From positions 66,470,523-66,534,522 of the forward strand of contig CM057228.1 of assembly GCA_029891385.1 (NCBI GenBank): DNA of 64,000 bases, in the 5' to 3' direction. The translations under genes were made by a program, and so were the position numbers. Each line of letters opens with the position of its first letter. Position 1 is the first letter of the stretch. This document shows, one piece after another, positions 1 to 10,860 of this stretch. Source of the stretch: Erythroxylum novogranatense. Its lineage: Eukaryota; Streptophyta; Magnoliopsida; Malpighiales; Erythroxylaceae. The notes beneath the pieces are model-generated. The model was not told the DNA's origin. It did no database searches and worked only from the letters and a program-made list of their open reading frames with translations.

Positions 1-330
1 ATGTTATTATGCTTTCTGAGTTAATGTAAGAGTCATTTCTTTGAGCAATGCTATGATTCTTGATCTTGTTTAATAACATTTGGAAATAGCCTCTTTGATG
101 GATGTGGAATTTCCAAAAGTCCTATTATTTCTCTCTTTCCAAATAGTTGCTACAAGATATGCAAAAGCAACTTTATAAATCCATAAATCTCTTTGATACT
201 TCAACTACAACTTACCAATCCAACTAATGATTTCCTACCATAAGTTAGGAGTTTCACACAAATGACATAGTTGAATTATGAGATTCCAATCATCTCATTA
301 TGAGGTCTACAGATCAAGATATAGTCCAAT
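1..330 (-). pseudogene. LINE ORF2 3'-terminal fragment
   Basis: Read on the minus strand, roughly 165-85 encodes a stretch containing FAYLVATIWKERNNR. This resembles the C-terminal tail that follows the zf-RVT zinc-binding region in plant LINE ORF2 proteins, where an IW-ERN motif is typical. The rest of the piece has stops in all frames, so it is an old fragment. Reverse transcriptase and endonuclease would lie to the right on this strand, but only LTR-like DNA is found there. The assignment rests on one short motif and is moderate. Confidence 0.5.
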
Positions 331-1954
331 TACCAAAGTATGTTCAGTAAAAATCATCCCAATTTTCATACTTTAGCACAATCACATTTCCTTCTTAAAT
401 TCATCAATCAATCCACTTTAGAAAGTCCTAAAGTTTGGTGGAGATGGAGATGAATGTCTTACAAGTCTATTGGTTCAATTCCTATGTCAATTGGAAGTCA
501 AGAGAAGAAGTTATAATAAAAACTTCAAAGGATGTTTAGAAAAAAACCTACTTCAGAAAACATGAAAGTCTCGGTCATGCAACATTCTAGATGGATCAGT
601 GATGTCACGATCATGTCAGTATGATCGCGAGTTGCTAGTCTATACAGCGCGATCGCGACCTCCCTTCTTCTTCATTCACCGAACAATCTTCTTCTGTCCT
701 TCTTATACACTTACATATCATCTTTACTCACAAAACAACTCAAAATCGGGTTTATATTCCAACATCAAAAGGAGCCGATGCATGGACGTGAAGAAAAAAA
801 ATTTCTTCTTGCTATAGGAGTGTCACGGGTGGGACACTTCTAGTCACACCCGTGAACATCACCAATTCTACATTTCTGCATAATTTTCTTTCCCTTTTAA
901 CTTCATCTAAAACCATTCCTAATGCATATTTTCTACATTTTCACACCCTTTGCAACTTATTTAACTTTAAAACGACTCAAAACTTCAAGAATCAAGATCA
1001 AACTTCAAAACCTAATGTATAGTCTAAGCTTGCTCTCTCTACAGCTACATTATTTCCATTAAAACCCATTAATCACAACCACTCAAATCATCTGAAACCT
1101 TTCTACTTCACTAAGTTTCTGTTTAAGTTATATGCAATCAGTGTTACAACACTTGCACAATATTATCAACTCATTTGAAATCTCTCTCTTAACTGCAAAG
1201 TCATCTCATCATCACTTTCATTGTATTTGTTTCACACAAAACTCATGCATGTGATCATTTTCAACACATAAAACATCATCCAACTCATGCATGTATTTAT
1301 TTCCATTATGCAAAACATTATCAAGATCATTTACATAGTACCCAGAATACTAAACCACAACTTGATTTTTCTGAGAATTCTTCAACAGAGAGAGTGGAGA
1401 CAAGGTTCAGTGGCAGGTAATAACAAGACCAAAGGGGAACAAATTCCTAACTGGACTGAATTGTTTAATATGTAAAGGTTAACAATAAAGTAGAATAAAA
1501 ACAATAGTTAGTGAAGAATATTTAGTGATCTTCGATGAACACCTACCTAATCCAAAGAACAATAGAAACTATAGTGTTCTCAAAATTAACCATGTATCCT
1601 TTTTGCATGAAATACATGTGTCACCAGCTTAATTTGACACGTCTCACTACCATTAGTCCCTTTCCAATATCTTCCTAGTCCTTAATACCACAATTTAGAA
1701 ATCCCTAAAATTCACCAAAAAATTTGAAATATTACTAATAATCTCCAAATAAAATTTTATCACTAATAAACCACAATTCTCATCTTAATTGGAATTTTAA
1801 AACCAATTATACCCAGAAATGTTAATGAATGCATGTATAAATATTTTTCAGTGTGCAAAATTGCATATGTACATATAAGTGAAAACTCAATTATGCAAAG
1901 CATAAAGTGCACTAAAATTCCTCAATATTCTAACCCCTAACACAGGGTGTTATA
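331..1954 (-). repeat. Gypsy-1 3' LTR remnant (left end not defined)
   Basis: On the minus strand this begins at 1954 with TATAACACCCTGTG, next to a purine-rich tract. This corresponds to the TGTAACATCCC start of the Gypsy-3 LTR, with the terminal TG changed to TA. The AT-rich body has no coding potential. A CG-rich patch at about 595-850 (CGCGATCGCG, and TCACGGGTG with its partner CACCCGTGA) matches the kind of module found in the other LTRs here. I could not find a left end matching the start of the other LTR copy (6394), so the distal part may be deleted or decayed. The 3' and 5' LTR remnants of this element overlap little, so they cannot date it. Confidence 0.5.
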
Positions 1955-1974
1955 ATTCTTCCCTCCTTAAGAAA
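1955..1974 (-). other. Polypurine tract of Gypsy-1
   Basis: The minus strand reads CTTAAGGAGGGAAGAAT directly before the LTR start at 1954. It aligns with the tracts of Gypsy-3 (57347-57362) and Gypsy-2 (33892-33904). Such tracts prime plus-strand DNA synthesis in LTR retrotransposons. Confidence 0.7.
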
Positions 1975-2309
1975 ATTTCATCCTCAAAATTCATACTTGA
2001 TCCGAATAGTTACAAATAGAAAGTTTTCATGGTTTCTTCGAGTTCCCATATTGCTTCTTCAAGTTCATGGTATTGCTAGAGTATGTTTATGAAAGGGATT
2101 TTGTTATTCCTAAGTTGCCTGACTTCTTGGGCTAATATAGAAACTGGCCCTTCTTTATATGATAGATTCGGTTGTACCTGAATTTCTTACACTGAAATTT
2201 TATGTGTCACATCAGACCGATATCTTGTTAGCATAGAAACATGAAACACATCATGTAGCTTGGCCAATTCTTCAGGAAGAGCCAACTAATAAGCAATTGG
2301 TCCAACCCT

Positions 2310-3149
2310 TTTAAGAATTTTCGTAACGGCCAATGTATCGCGGACTAAGTTTACCCTTCTTATCAAATCGGAGTACATTCTTCCATGGTGACACTTTCAA
2401 GAACACCTTATCACCTACCTGATACTTAATATCTCTGCTTTTTACGTCAGCATAAGACTTCTGCCTATCACTAAACTCAGTCCAACATACCAGCGTTCTA
2501 CACTTTCTACCATACAATGCTTTATAAGGTGCCATACCAATGCTAGTCTGATAACTGTTGTTGTAAGCAAACTCCATTAGAGCTAAATACTTATCTAAAC
2601 TTCCTGGAAACTCTAACACACAGCCTCGAAGCATGTCTTCCAATATCTGTATAACTGGTTTAGACTATCCATCTTTTGGAGATGGAAAGCAGTACTAAAC
2701 TTAACTTACGTTCCCAAAGCCTTCTATAGGCTTTTCCAAAATCTTGAAGTAAATCAAGGATCACGATCTAAAATGATAGACAATGGTAATTCATGCAATC
2801 TCACTATCTCATTCACATACAAATATGCAAGCCTATCCAAAGAATAGTCAGGACGAACAGGCAAAACATGAGCAGATTGGTAAAATTATCTACAATTACC
2901 CATACAATATCATGTTTTCTTTGAGTTAGAGGGAGTCCAGTATCAAAGTCCATGGTAATGCTATCCCACTTCTATTGAGGAAGAGAAATAGGATGTAACA
3001 AACTGGATGGAACCTGGAGCTCAACTTTAACTTGCTGGCATGTCAGACATTTTGCTACATAATTCACAACATCCCTTTTGATACCTGACCATCAATAGTA
3101 CTACTTAAGATCTTGATACATCATGTCTTAAGTTAGGCCTTGCTTTCAA
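2310..3149 (-). pseudogene. Gypsy-1 integrase remnant
   Basis: The best-preserved part is 2311-2643: MEDMLRGCVLEFPGSLDKY, then AYNNSYQTSIGMAPYKALYG, then VGDKVFLKVSPWKNVLRF and GKLSPRYIGRYE. These are the end of the integrase core and the GPY/F-type C-terminal region of Ty3/gypsy integrases. Upstream (about 2644-3149) the core is shifted and interrupted; the segment just before MEDMLRG, which should hold the catalytic Glu, no longer reads cleanly. The chromodomain expected beyond 2310 on this strand is not readable in one frame. Non-functional. Confidence 0.8.
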
Positions 3150-3760
3150 CTAAGCTATTAAAGCTCCATCATGTACAAATTCCCATTCACTCTGCTTAAG
3201 TGATAATGCTGAAACGGTTTTTCGACTCAAGGCATCTGCCACAACATTAGCCTTATCTGGATGATAATCCATAATAAAATCATAATCCTTAAACAGTTCC
3301 AACCAATACCGTTGTCTCAGATTTAGTTCTTTCTGGATAAGTAAATACTTCAGACTCTTAAGATCTGTAAAAATTCTACACCTTTCACCATACAAGTAGT
3401 TCCGCTAAAACATTATTGCTGCAAGTTCTAGATCATGAGTAGGGTAATTCTGTTCATGAGTTTTTAGTTGCCTAGAGGCATAAGCAATTACCTTTCCTTC
3501 TTACATCAAAACACAACCCAAACTAGTTCCAGATGCATCACTGAACAAAACATACTCCTTACCAAAAATAGGTTGAACCAATACAGGAGCCTTTCAACAT
3601 ACTTTTCAGTTGGTCAAAGCTACTCTGACATCTATCAGACCATTCGTACTTCACTCCTTTCTGTAATAGTTTAGTTAAAGGGGATGCTATCACTGAGAAC
3701 CCCTTAACAAATTGATAATAATAACCAGCCATACCCAAAAAACTTATCACTTTTGTCACA
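3150..3760 (-). pseudogene. Gypsy-1 RNase H and RT thumb remnant
   Basis: Residues MTKVISFLGMAGYYYQFVKGF near 3759 are the conserved connection after the polymerase fingers. [20 protein letters not shown] and [17 protein letters not shown] (about 3395-3200) are the RNase H C-terminal part and tether of Ty3/gypsy Pol. Stops and frame changes separate the pieces. RNase H would remove the RNA template during reverse transcription. The Asp of TDHKS-type motifs is kept, but the protein could not be made intact. Confidence 0.8.
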
Positions 3761-3939
3761 TTCCATGGTCGTTTTCAATTAACAATGGCTTTTATCTTAC
3801 TAGAATCAACTCTAATTCCTTTAAAAGAGATAACATGCTCTAGAAATGATATCTCCTAAAGCCAAAAATCACACTTACTCAGCTTAGCATACAACTGTTT
3901 TCCCTCAAGGTCTATAATACAAATCAGAGATGTTCAGTA

Positions 3940-4910
3940 TGGTCCTATTTATTTTTAGAATAAACCAGGATATTATCGATTAACGCCACAACCAACTGAT
4001 CCAAATAAGGCCTGAACACTTTATTCATCAGATCCATAAAAGCTGCTAGAGTATTAGTTAACCTGAATGACATTACTAGGAATTCATAATGTCCATAACA
4101 AGTCCTAAATGCAGTCTTCAGTACATCGACATCCTTTCCCCGAAGTTGATAATACCCTGATCGTAGATTCATTTTTAAAAACACTCCTGCATCTTTCAAC
4201 TGATCAAATAAGTCTTCAATCCTTGGAAACGAATACTTATTCTTCACCGTGACTCTATTCAATTGTCTGTAATCAATGCACATCTGTAGTGTGCCATCCT
4301 TCTTCTTAACAAACAATATCAATGCTCCTTACGGTGACATACTGAGTCAAATAAACTCATTGTCTAGAAGCTCTTGTAATTGCACCTTCAACTCCTTCAG
4401 TTCAGTAGGAGTTATTTTGTACAATGTTCTGGATATAGGAGCAATGCCAAGCATAAATTCAATAGATAACTCCACATCCCTTTTAGGAGGGATCCCAGGC
4501 AATTCCTCAGGAAACACATCTAGAAACTTATTCACCATCGGAATATCTAACAATTTACCAACCTCCTTCCTAGAATCAAACACAAAAGTTAGATATGCTT
4601 GACATCCCTTCCTGAGAAGCTTCCAAGCTTGCACAACAAATATCAGATTAGTTAAAGAATTAGAGTGAACGTCATACAATACTATCTCAGACTGATCAGG
4701 TCTCTTAAATATAACTGTCTTAGCATTACGACTAATTACTGCCTGATGCTTAGATAACCAATCCATACCCAGATTCAAATCAAATTCATGAAAAGGTAAT
4801 CTAATCATATCTGCTACATAATCGTTTCCTTGGATCATAATAGGACAGTTCCTATACACCTGATTATACAGCACACTACTACCTAGAGGACTGGTTACAT
4901 GCATGTTATA
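3940..4910 (-). pseudogene. Gypsy-1 reverse transcriptase remnant
   Basis: Two open stretches cover the palm and fingers: 4347-4904 (including GMDWLSKHQAVI, which ends the protease-RT linker, and [11 protein letters not shown]) and 3945-4322 ([19 protein letters not shown], then [10 protein letters not shown]). The active-site motif, usually F-I-D-D, reads L-I-D-N near 3960-3990, so the second catalytic Asp is Asn. A frameshift also separates the two stretches. On known polymerase chemistry this enzyme would be dead. Confidence 0.85.
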
Positions 4911-5160
4911 CTCTAACTAATTTATAGGCACCTCTATATCAAACATTTCTATAACATAGATATACGAATGAGTACATCCAAGGTCAATCAATGCTTGCAC
5001 TTCAAAATTAAAGAGAGAAACAATACCAGCAATGACATCTGGTGCATCCTGATCCTCACGAGCTTTCAGTGCATAAACTCGAGCCGAAGCAGAAGGCATG
5101 GTTGCTTGATTTACAGTTTCTGAGTGGGAACTCAAATTAGTCCTATTTTGATTATATCCT
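4911..5160 (-). pseudogene. Gypsy-1 retropepsin-like protease remnant
   Basis: The segment 4917-5135 contains DVIAGIVSLFNFEVQALID followed by LGCTHSYIY. Gypsy-2 and Gypsy-3 have ALIDPGSTHSF at the same place, which is the aspartic protease active-site region. Here PGS has become LGC, so the catalytic motif is damaged. It would have cleaved the Gag-Pol polyprotein. Confidence 0.75.
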
Positions 5161-6265
5161 CCTCGACCTATACCTCGTCCTATGTTCCCAGTATATACAA
5201 GGGAGTCCTCTCTATTGGCTTATAGTATGTCAGACTATCTCGGAGAACAATTTACTATTATATACTTAGTACTGCCACAGCACAAAACATGCACTTGTAG
5301 CTCTCCAATAGACACCCATTGATGAACAGAGTAATGAGGGCACTCTGGGACACTAGAACCTTGTCCCCTAGAGGAACCCCTACCAGAGACAGTCGATGTG
5401 GGAAAGTTTTGTCACCTTCCCTGAGTCACAGATCTCTGAGTAACTTGCGGTGCAAAGGAAGCAACTTCTCTACTTCGTTTACCCAAAGATTGACCTCCTC
5501 TAGCAATGCCCCTTTGCTGACTCCTTTCTCTTCTGGTCGTCTCTTGGCTCTCAATCTTCATAGGAGCCTGTACTAATTGATGGTAAGTCACTTGTTGCAA
5601 CAGAGTAAATGCTGCTAGATGCTCTTTTATGGAGTCATGCAAACCATCCTCAAACTAGTGACATCAAAACTCCTCAGTAAGTATAAATTCAAGGGCATAC
5701 TTAATGAGTCGATTGAACTCCTGATCATACTCAACAACTGATAAGTTTCTCTGGTTCAAGTTTAAAAATTGCTTCCATTTATCCTTTCTGTAATCCTCTG
5801 TCACATACTTAGCTTTAAATTTTTAGGCAAAGTAATCCCAAGTCAGAGGCATCGGTAACTAAGGACTCCTCAGGACAAACTTCCACCATTCATAAGCTGT
5901 TTCTTGTAGAAGGGAAACAACACAGTGCATCATCTGCTCTGTTGGACAACTGATCTCATCCAACACATTCTTCACCTTCTCTGTCTAGAATTCAGCTCTC
6001 TTAGATTCCTTCAAAGACGTCCCAGTAAATTTTTTCGCTCCATACTTCCATAGCTAATCAATTGGAGCTTGGGTGTAGTCATATGATGCAATAATGTCAT
6101 CATATCCTAGGACAACTTAATCAAAGCCTATCCCTGATCTGGAGGAGGAGGTGGCACCTCAACTTCAACTCGATTGAGTCTAGGGGGTCCAGATATTGAT
6201 GGATGAGTTTACTCTGACTGATTTCTCTCAGCAACTTAGTCAACAGCATCGTGTGATCCTTCCAT
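5161..6265 (-). pseudogene. Gypsy-1 gag remnant
   Basis: A Met codon at 6265 (reading MEGSHDAVD) begins a decayed frame that passes RVEVEVPPPP near 6150 and TTRRERSQQRGIARGGQSLGK near 5500, an Arg-rich stretch of the sort found before Gag zinc knuckles. Stops and frameshifts are frequent. No intact CCHC knuckle could be read. It lies just downstream of the degenerate primer site on the minus strand, as expected for gag. Confidence 0.6.
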
Positions 6266-6375
6266 TTTTAATTTTAGAATCAAAACATGGGACAACTGCA
6301 TTAGGCAAGACACAAAGTTTACACAGAAGTAAAAGCAGTAGTTAAGCGCTATTTAAACCAGATCGTCTAAACCAT

Positions 6376-6387
6376 GTCATGATACTA
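6376..6387 (-). promoter_or_regulatory. Degenerate primer-binding site of Gypsy-1
   Basis: The minus strand reads TAGTATCATGAC, matching the tRNA-Met primer site TGGTATCAGAGC at 8 of 12 positions. It ends six bases from the LTR start at 6394, the spacing expected for a 5' primer site. Confidence 0.5.
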
Positions 6388-6393
6388 AAAAGG

Positions 6394-6740
6394 TGTGACA
6401 CCCAAATACCCTCTGGGAGGAATTGTGGATGCCACACAAGATAGTACAAACAAACCAAAATATTTCGCGAAAGCATGTCATTCAAAATCTTCCATTGGAA
6501 ACAATTTAGAACAAGCATACATCATGTTATACGTTGAACTTAAAACAAATTTGTTTCAAACCATAAATACATTGTATCACATGAACTTAAACAATTTCAT
6601 TAACACATTCCTAAAATCAATCATAATTCTTAACCTTAATCAAACAATCACTTTGGTTCTTCACATAATTCATGAAAATACATTTCCATGTTCATCATAT
6701 TCTCACAAATTCAATCTTAACAAACATATTGCCCAAGTAA
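6394..6740 (-). repeat. Gypsy-1 5' LTR, truncated
   Basis: Begins TGTGACACCCAAATACCC, a typical chromovirus LTR terminus, next to the primer site. Only about 350 bp remain. The sequence then passes, without a recognisable target duplication, into the primer-site region of another element at about 6740-6755. The simplest reading is a deletion that removed the rest of this LTR and the body of the neighbouring element. Confidence 0.6.
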
Positions 6741-6754
6741 GATCCTAATATTGA

Positions 6755-6766
6755 GCTCTGATACCA
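6755..6766 (-). promoter_or_regulatory. Primer-binding site of long-LTR element A
   Basis: The minus strand reads TGGTATCAGAGC exactly, the 3' end complement of plant initiator tRNA-Met. It lies four bases from the terminus of LTR A. The element body that should follow on the minus strand (to the left) is missing. Confidence 0.85.
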
Positions 6767-8221
6767 TAAATGTTGGGACCCGATCTAGGAACCAGACCCT
6801 AACTGGAAAAATAGAAACTGAATCGAAAATTGAGAAACGAAACGAAAGGCAAATAACAAATCGAAACAAATCAAAGGAACGGATCCTAAAACAGAACACA
6901 GAAATCGTATCGGAAGACGAAACAATCAGAATCAAATCGAATCAAAACGAAATCGAATCAAAAAATCGGTTAACAAAATGCAGAAACAAAATCGAAAACG
7001 GAATCAAATTGGCTCAGAATCAAAACAATCAAACGATGCAATCGAACTGAAATACAAATTTCTGACATCCGAGAAGTCAAACTTGTAAATAAAACAAACT
7101 TGTCGCGTTGGAAACTCTAAGACTAAACCAATCCGAAAATCGGTGTAAATTTTTTTCTTTTTCTCATTCAAGTATGAAACTCATACAAAGTAGTCTTATT
7201 TCCCTTTTTGGAAATTCATCCTCATGCAAATTGTTTCTTTTCTTTTCTTTTTCATTTTCTTTCAATCTCTTACTTCAATTTGGAATTTACCAATTCCATA
7301 ACCTCAATCAAAAACTCAATTCATAATAGTCGTCTTAAACAATCATACAAATTCCATAATTCACATTTTAAACATTTTAATTGACTTTTTTTCAAAAATT
7401 GGGCAGCATAACGACTGTATTTTAATAAACCCAAAAACCAGCAAATATTTTAAACTAACTTCTATATATTAGCTTAATCAACAATCAGTATCATCGGACC
7501 TCCCGTCCGGAAACCAAATCACAAGCAATCCTATTCAAACACATCCATATTCATATGCAAATCACATTCATATCTCAAATCATACACAAATCCCAGTCAT
7601 ATTAATTCAATATCCAAATCCATAATTCAATCCAAACCCAAACCAATCATATTCATATACAATCACAATTCATATCCCATAATCATACACCAATTTATAT
7701 CTCAATTTCATACACAATTTCAGAATTCATTTACATTCCAAAATAAATACACTACAAACTTTAATGGCATTCCACGCCATATACAATACCAAAAATTTCA
7801 AATACATAAGACACAAAATGAACAAAATCGATCAAAGTCTTGACTTCTTTCATCCGATCTCCTGCTCGATACCTGGAGATAGGGATGAAAGGGGGGTGAG
7901 GTTATAGCTCGTGGATAACATGTTTATAAATTGAACAATAAGCAAAAGCCATTTCTCAAAACTTTTGCCATCATATAAATAATTTCACAGAAGAAATTTC
8001 ATCGAATGCTTATTTCATAAACTTTTCAACTTTTCAAAACATTTATAAACAATTCCTAAAACTTTCACAGTTGAAAACCTCACTTTCTCATTTCTCGAAA
8101 ATCTCAAATTTTCTCTTCATAAATTATGAACAATTTCAAAGACATGAATGCATCACATTATAAACAAAATAAAAAACACATAACATATTAAAACGATTTG
8201 GGTCGGTCCAAAACGGAACGT

Positions 8222-8300
8222 ACTGCACATTCCCGCATAGCGGTCCTGTGCAGTCGTGAACAGAACGTACTACACTTTCCCGCATAGCGGTCTAGTGTAG
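8222..8300. repeat. Tandem pair of two-stem hairpins in LTR A
   Basis: Hairpin 1: ACTGCACA (8222-8229) pairs with TGTGCAGT (8247-8254), enclosing CCGC, loop ATA, GCGG. Hairpin 2: CTACACT (8270-8276) pairs with AGTGTAG (8294-8300), enclosing the same CCGC, ATA, GCGG. The outer stems differ at two positions, yet pairing is kept by matching changes. Both lie downstream of the TATA-like box in element direction, so they may be transcribed. A decayed copy is at 46996-47077. Confidence 0.75.
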
Positions 8301-8388
8301 CTGTGAACTTATGAGAGTCCAAAATCGAAGCTCCAGTGCCACTAGCGGGCAGGCGTGTGAAGCCTATGAAATCGGATTGCCCGAAGGC

Positions 8389-10063
8389 ACATTTCGAAAA
8401 CTTAGTTTTTCATATTTTCATATCGTGTCATACTAGATACATTGACATTCACAAATTCACATAAACTCATATAGCAATTCAAATGTAATCTCAATTCATC
8501 AATCAATCTCATAACAATCAAATTCATATTCAATTTCTCAATCATACACAAACAAGGAGTGCAAAAATCATAGCAATTGCTTAAAATCATAATTTATCAC
8601 TTCATTCATAAGAAACGAATTTCAGAAACTTTTCTTAATTTATCAAATCATTTAAAACTTGTAACCATTTTCCAAAAACATTTGGAAACAAATATAATTC
8701 AATACTTCCTTTCTTTATTTTTGAAAACATAAGTAATAATAATATTTTTTTTCATAAATCTATATATAATACCAGATTTTTCCAAAATTCATAACTTTTG
8801 CTCCCGTACTCCAAAATTGACAAATTGATTATCAAAAGAAAGCTCAAAGGAAGCTCTACAACTTCCATGAAGGATTCAAAACTTAATTTAACCTCTTAGG
8901 GAGTCAAAAGTTACTTCAAAATTACTGCTCAAATTGAAAAAGTCCTACTCAAGGCCAAAAGTTTGAAAATTCATATCTTTTAATACAAAAGCCTAAAAAT
9001 GCCACATTTTACCTCAATGGAAAGATAAAAAGATGATTAACAAATTTCATGAAGGGTGAAAAAGTCGATTCGGTCATTAAAAGAGATAAAAATTATCTCA
9101 AAGGTACTGCTTATATAATGACCAATCAAACAGTAAAAATAACCTTATGAACAGTAACTGAATTTTTCCCAACCTCATAACTTCTTATTCCTAACTCCAA
9201 AAATTGCATATCATACCTCAATGGAAAGGGTAAAAGATAGTCTACATCTTTTATGAAGGATACAAAAATCAATGAAGGCTCTAAAAAGGTGAACAACCCT
9301 TCCAAAGATACTACCTATAAGATGTCACTTCAAACAGTAACTGAAATCTTCCAAACCTTATAACTTCTTATTCTTAACTCCAAAAATTGCATATCATACC
9401 TCAATGGAAAGGGTAAAAGACAATCTACATATTTTATGATGGATGAAAAAATCAATAAAGGCTCTAAAAAGGTGAAAAACCCCTGCAAAAATACTGTCTA
9501 TAAGATGACACTTCAAACAGTAACTGAAATCTTCCAAACCTTATAACTTCTTATTCTTAACTCCAAAAATTGCATATCATACCTCAATGGAAAGGGCAAA
9601 AGACAATCTACATCTTTTATGAAGGATGAAAAAATCAATTAAGGCTCTAAGGAGGTGAAAAAGCCTTCCAAAGATACTGCCCACACAAAACCCTTATCAA
9701 CAGTAACTACAATCTTTCAAACTTTATAACTTCTTCATCCTAAGTCCAAAAGTGACAAATTATATACCATTGGAAAGCTCTAAACATGTACTACAATCTT
9801 CAAGAAGACCCCCCTAATCGAATTCAAGCTCTAAGAGGGCAAAAACACAAACAAAGTTTCTGTCCATTTTTACAAAATTTTGACAGTACCTCCCCTAAAA
9901 ATCAACTAGCCAAATCTTCAATCTTCGACCCAAACTTAAGCACCTGCACAAAACTCAATCTCGACAATCCTCAATCTCCCAAAACACAAACCAATCAATA
10001 TATATACCCTCAAATGGCAGCAACCACACTCCTATAAATCTAATCATTTTCAAACTATAAAGC
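8389..10063. repeat. Segmental duplication inside LTR A
   Basis: The motif CACATTTCGAAAACTTAG followed by CATATCGTGTCATA at about 8389-8430 recurs, diverged, at about 10064-10100. Element B has it once (47230-47260). After the first copy LTR A contains a 180-bp type array that elsewhere is found only in U3. This extra block largely explains why LTR A is longer than its two relatives. Confidence 0.65.
8780..9790. repeat. Tandem array of about 182-bp units in LTR A
   Basis: The phrase ATAACTTCTTATTC, then TAACTCCAAAAATTGCATAT, then CCTCAATGGAAAGG recurs at about 9176, 9358 and 9541, a period of 182-183 bp. More diverged units begin near 8795, 8970 and 9724. Related units occur in U3 (11750-12420) and in the other long LTRs (48950-49440 and 52720-53740). 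There is no coding frame. Confidence 0.8.
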
Positions 10064-10850
10064 AACACATTTCAAAGACTTACTTCTCATATCGTGTCAT
10101 ATCAAACAATTTCATTCATAATTTCCAAAAATTCTCATTCAAATTATACATTCATCATCTTAAATTTTATATGGCAATTTCACATTCATTCAAAACCAAT
10201 GAAATGATCAATTGAAGGCAATTCTCAAATTATTCAAATCTTTCAAAAAATAACGAATTTGATAAAGATTGCAATTTTTTAAATCTTTTCCAAAAGCAAG
10301 GAATTTTAATCATTCAAAATAAAAATTAAAAACCCTTTTCACTTTCTTGATTTTTCAAGAACACAATATTAGCTTATAATTCAAAGTATAAACACATTAC
10401 CCACCTTGATTCCATACTTGAAACTTGTCCGAAGCTTCAATTTCTCCAAAGCCTCACTTAATGTTCCCTAATTCAGTAACATAAACCCTAATTACTTAAT
10501 CATCTAAAATTGAACCAATAATACTAAGCAATCCCAAATTTGAACTTGGAAATCACAAACCCATACCAATCTTAAGCCAAATAAACCAAAATCTCATCAA
10601 AATTTAACAAATCAAAAATTTCTCTTACTTTTAACCTCTACCATTTTCGGATTTTTATTGGCTTGGAAGGAAGCTCTTGTGCTCCTCTACCTTTTTCTCT
10701 TGAAACAACATTAAAATCCCTCTTGGAAACTCACAAAATCAAAAACCCTAGCTTTTTCCCTTTCTTCTTCCTTCCTCTCCACCACCGAACCTATCTTCTC
10801 TCTTTTCTTCTTTCATTTGTTTTCTTTCTTCCTCAATTTCGGCTACTTCT

Positions 10851-10860
10851 CTTATAAAAA
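10851..10860 (-). promoter_or_regulatory. Putative TATA box of LTR A
   Basis: The minus strand reads TTTTTATAAG, and then a purine-rich leader. The two related LTRs have TATA-like sequences in equivalent sequence context at 48645-48653 and 51624-51634. This shared position supports a core promoter driving minus-strand transcription; it is not proof of activity. Confidence 0.4.

Larger units (their letters stand above)
1955..6393 (-). mobile_element. Gypsy-1: decayed Ty3/gypsy chromovirus, internal region
   Basis: Minus-strand order is primer site, gag, protease, reverse transcriptase, RNase H, integrase, polypurine tract, which is the Ty3/gypsy order. Many stops and frameshifts break the polyprotein, and the catalytic residues of the reverse transcriptase are altered. 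Its tether sequence after RNase H ([12 protein letters not shown]) differs from those of Gypsy-2 and Gypsy-3, so it represents a third sublineage in the window. It is the most decayed of the three gypsy bodies and presumably the oldest. Confidence 0.85.

Noticed and set aside
6751..7050. Charged 99-residue frame at the start of LTR A
   Set aside because: It lies wholly in LTR sequence rich in GAAA and AATC, is not kept in element B or the solo long LTR, and has no domain.
8780..9790. Regular repeat that might suggest a CRISPR array
   Set aside because: Units are about 182 bp and diverge along their whole length, with no short exact repeat and unique spacer pattern, in a plant genome.
10663..10857. 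Hydrophobic 64-residue frame resembling a signal peptide or membrane protein
   Set aside because: It is a pyrimidine-rich antisense strand of the LTR leader just beside the TATA-like box; low-complexity T/C runs give Leu, Phe and Ser by chance.
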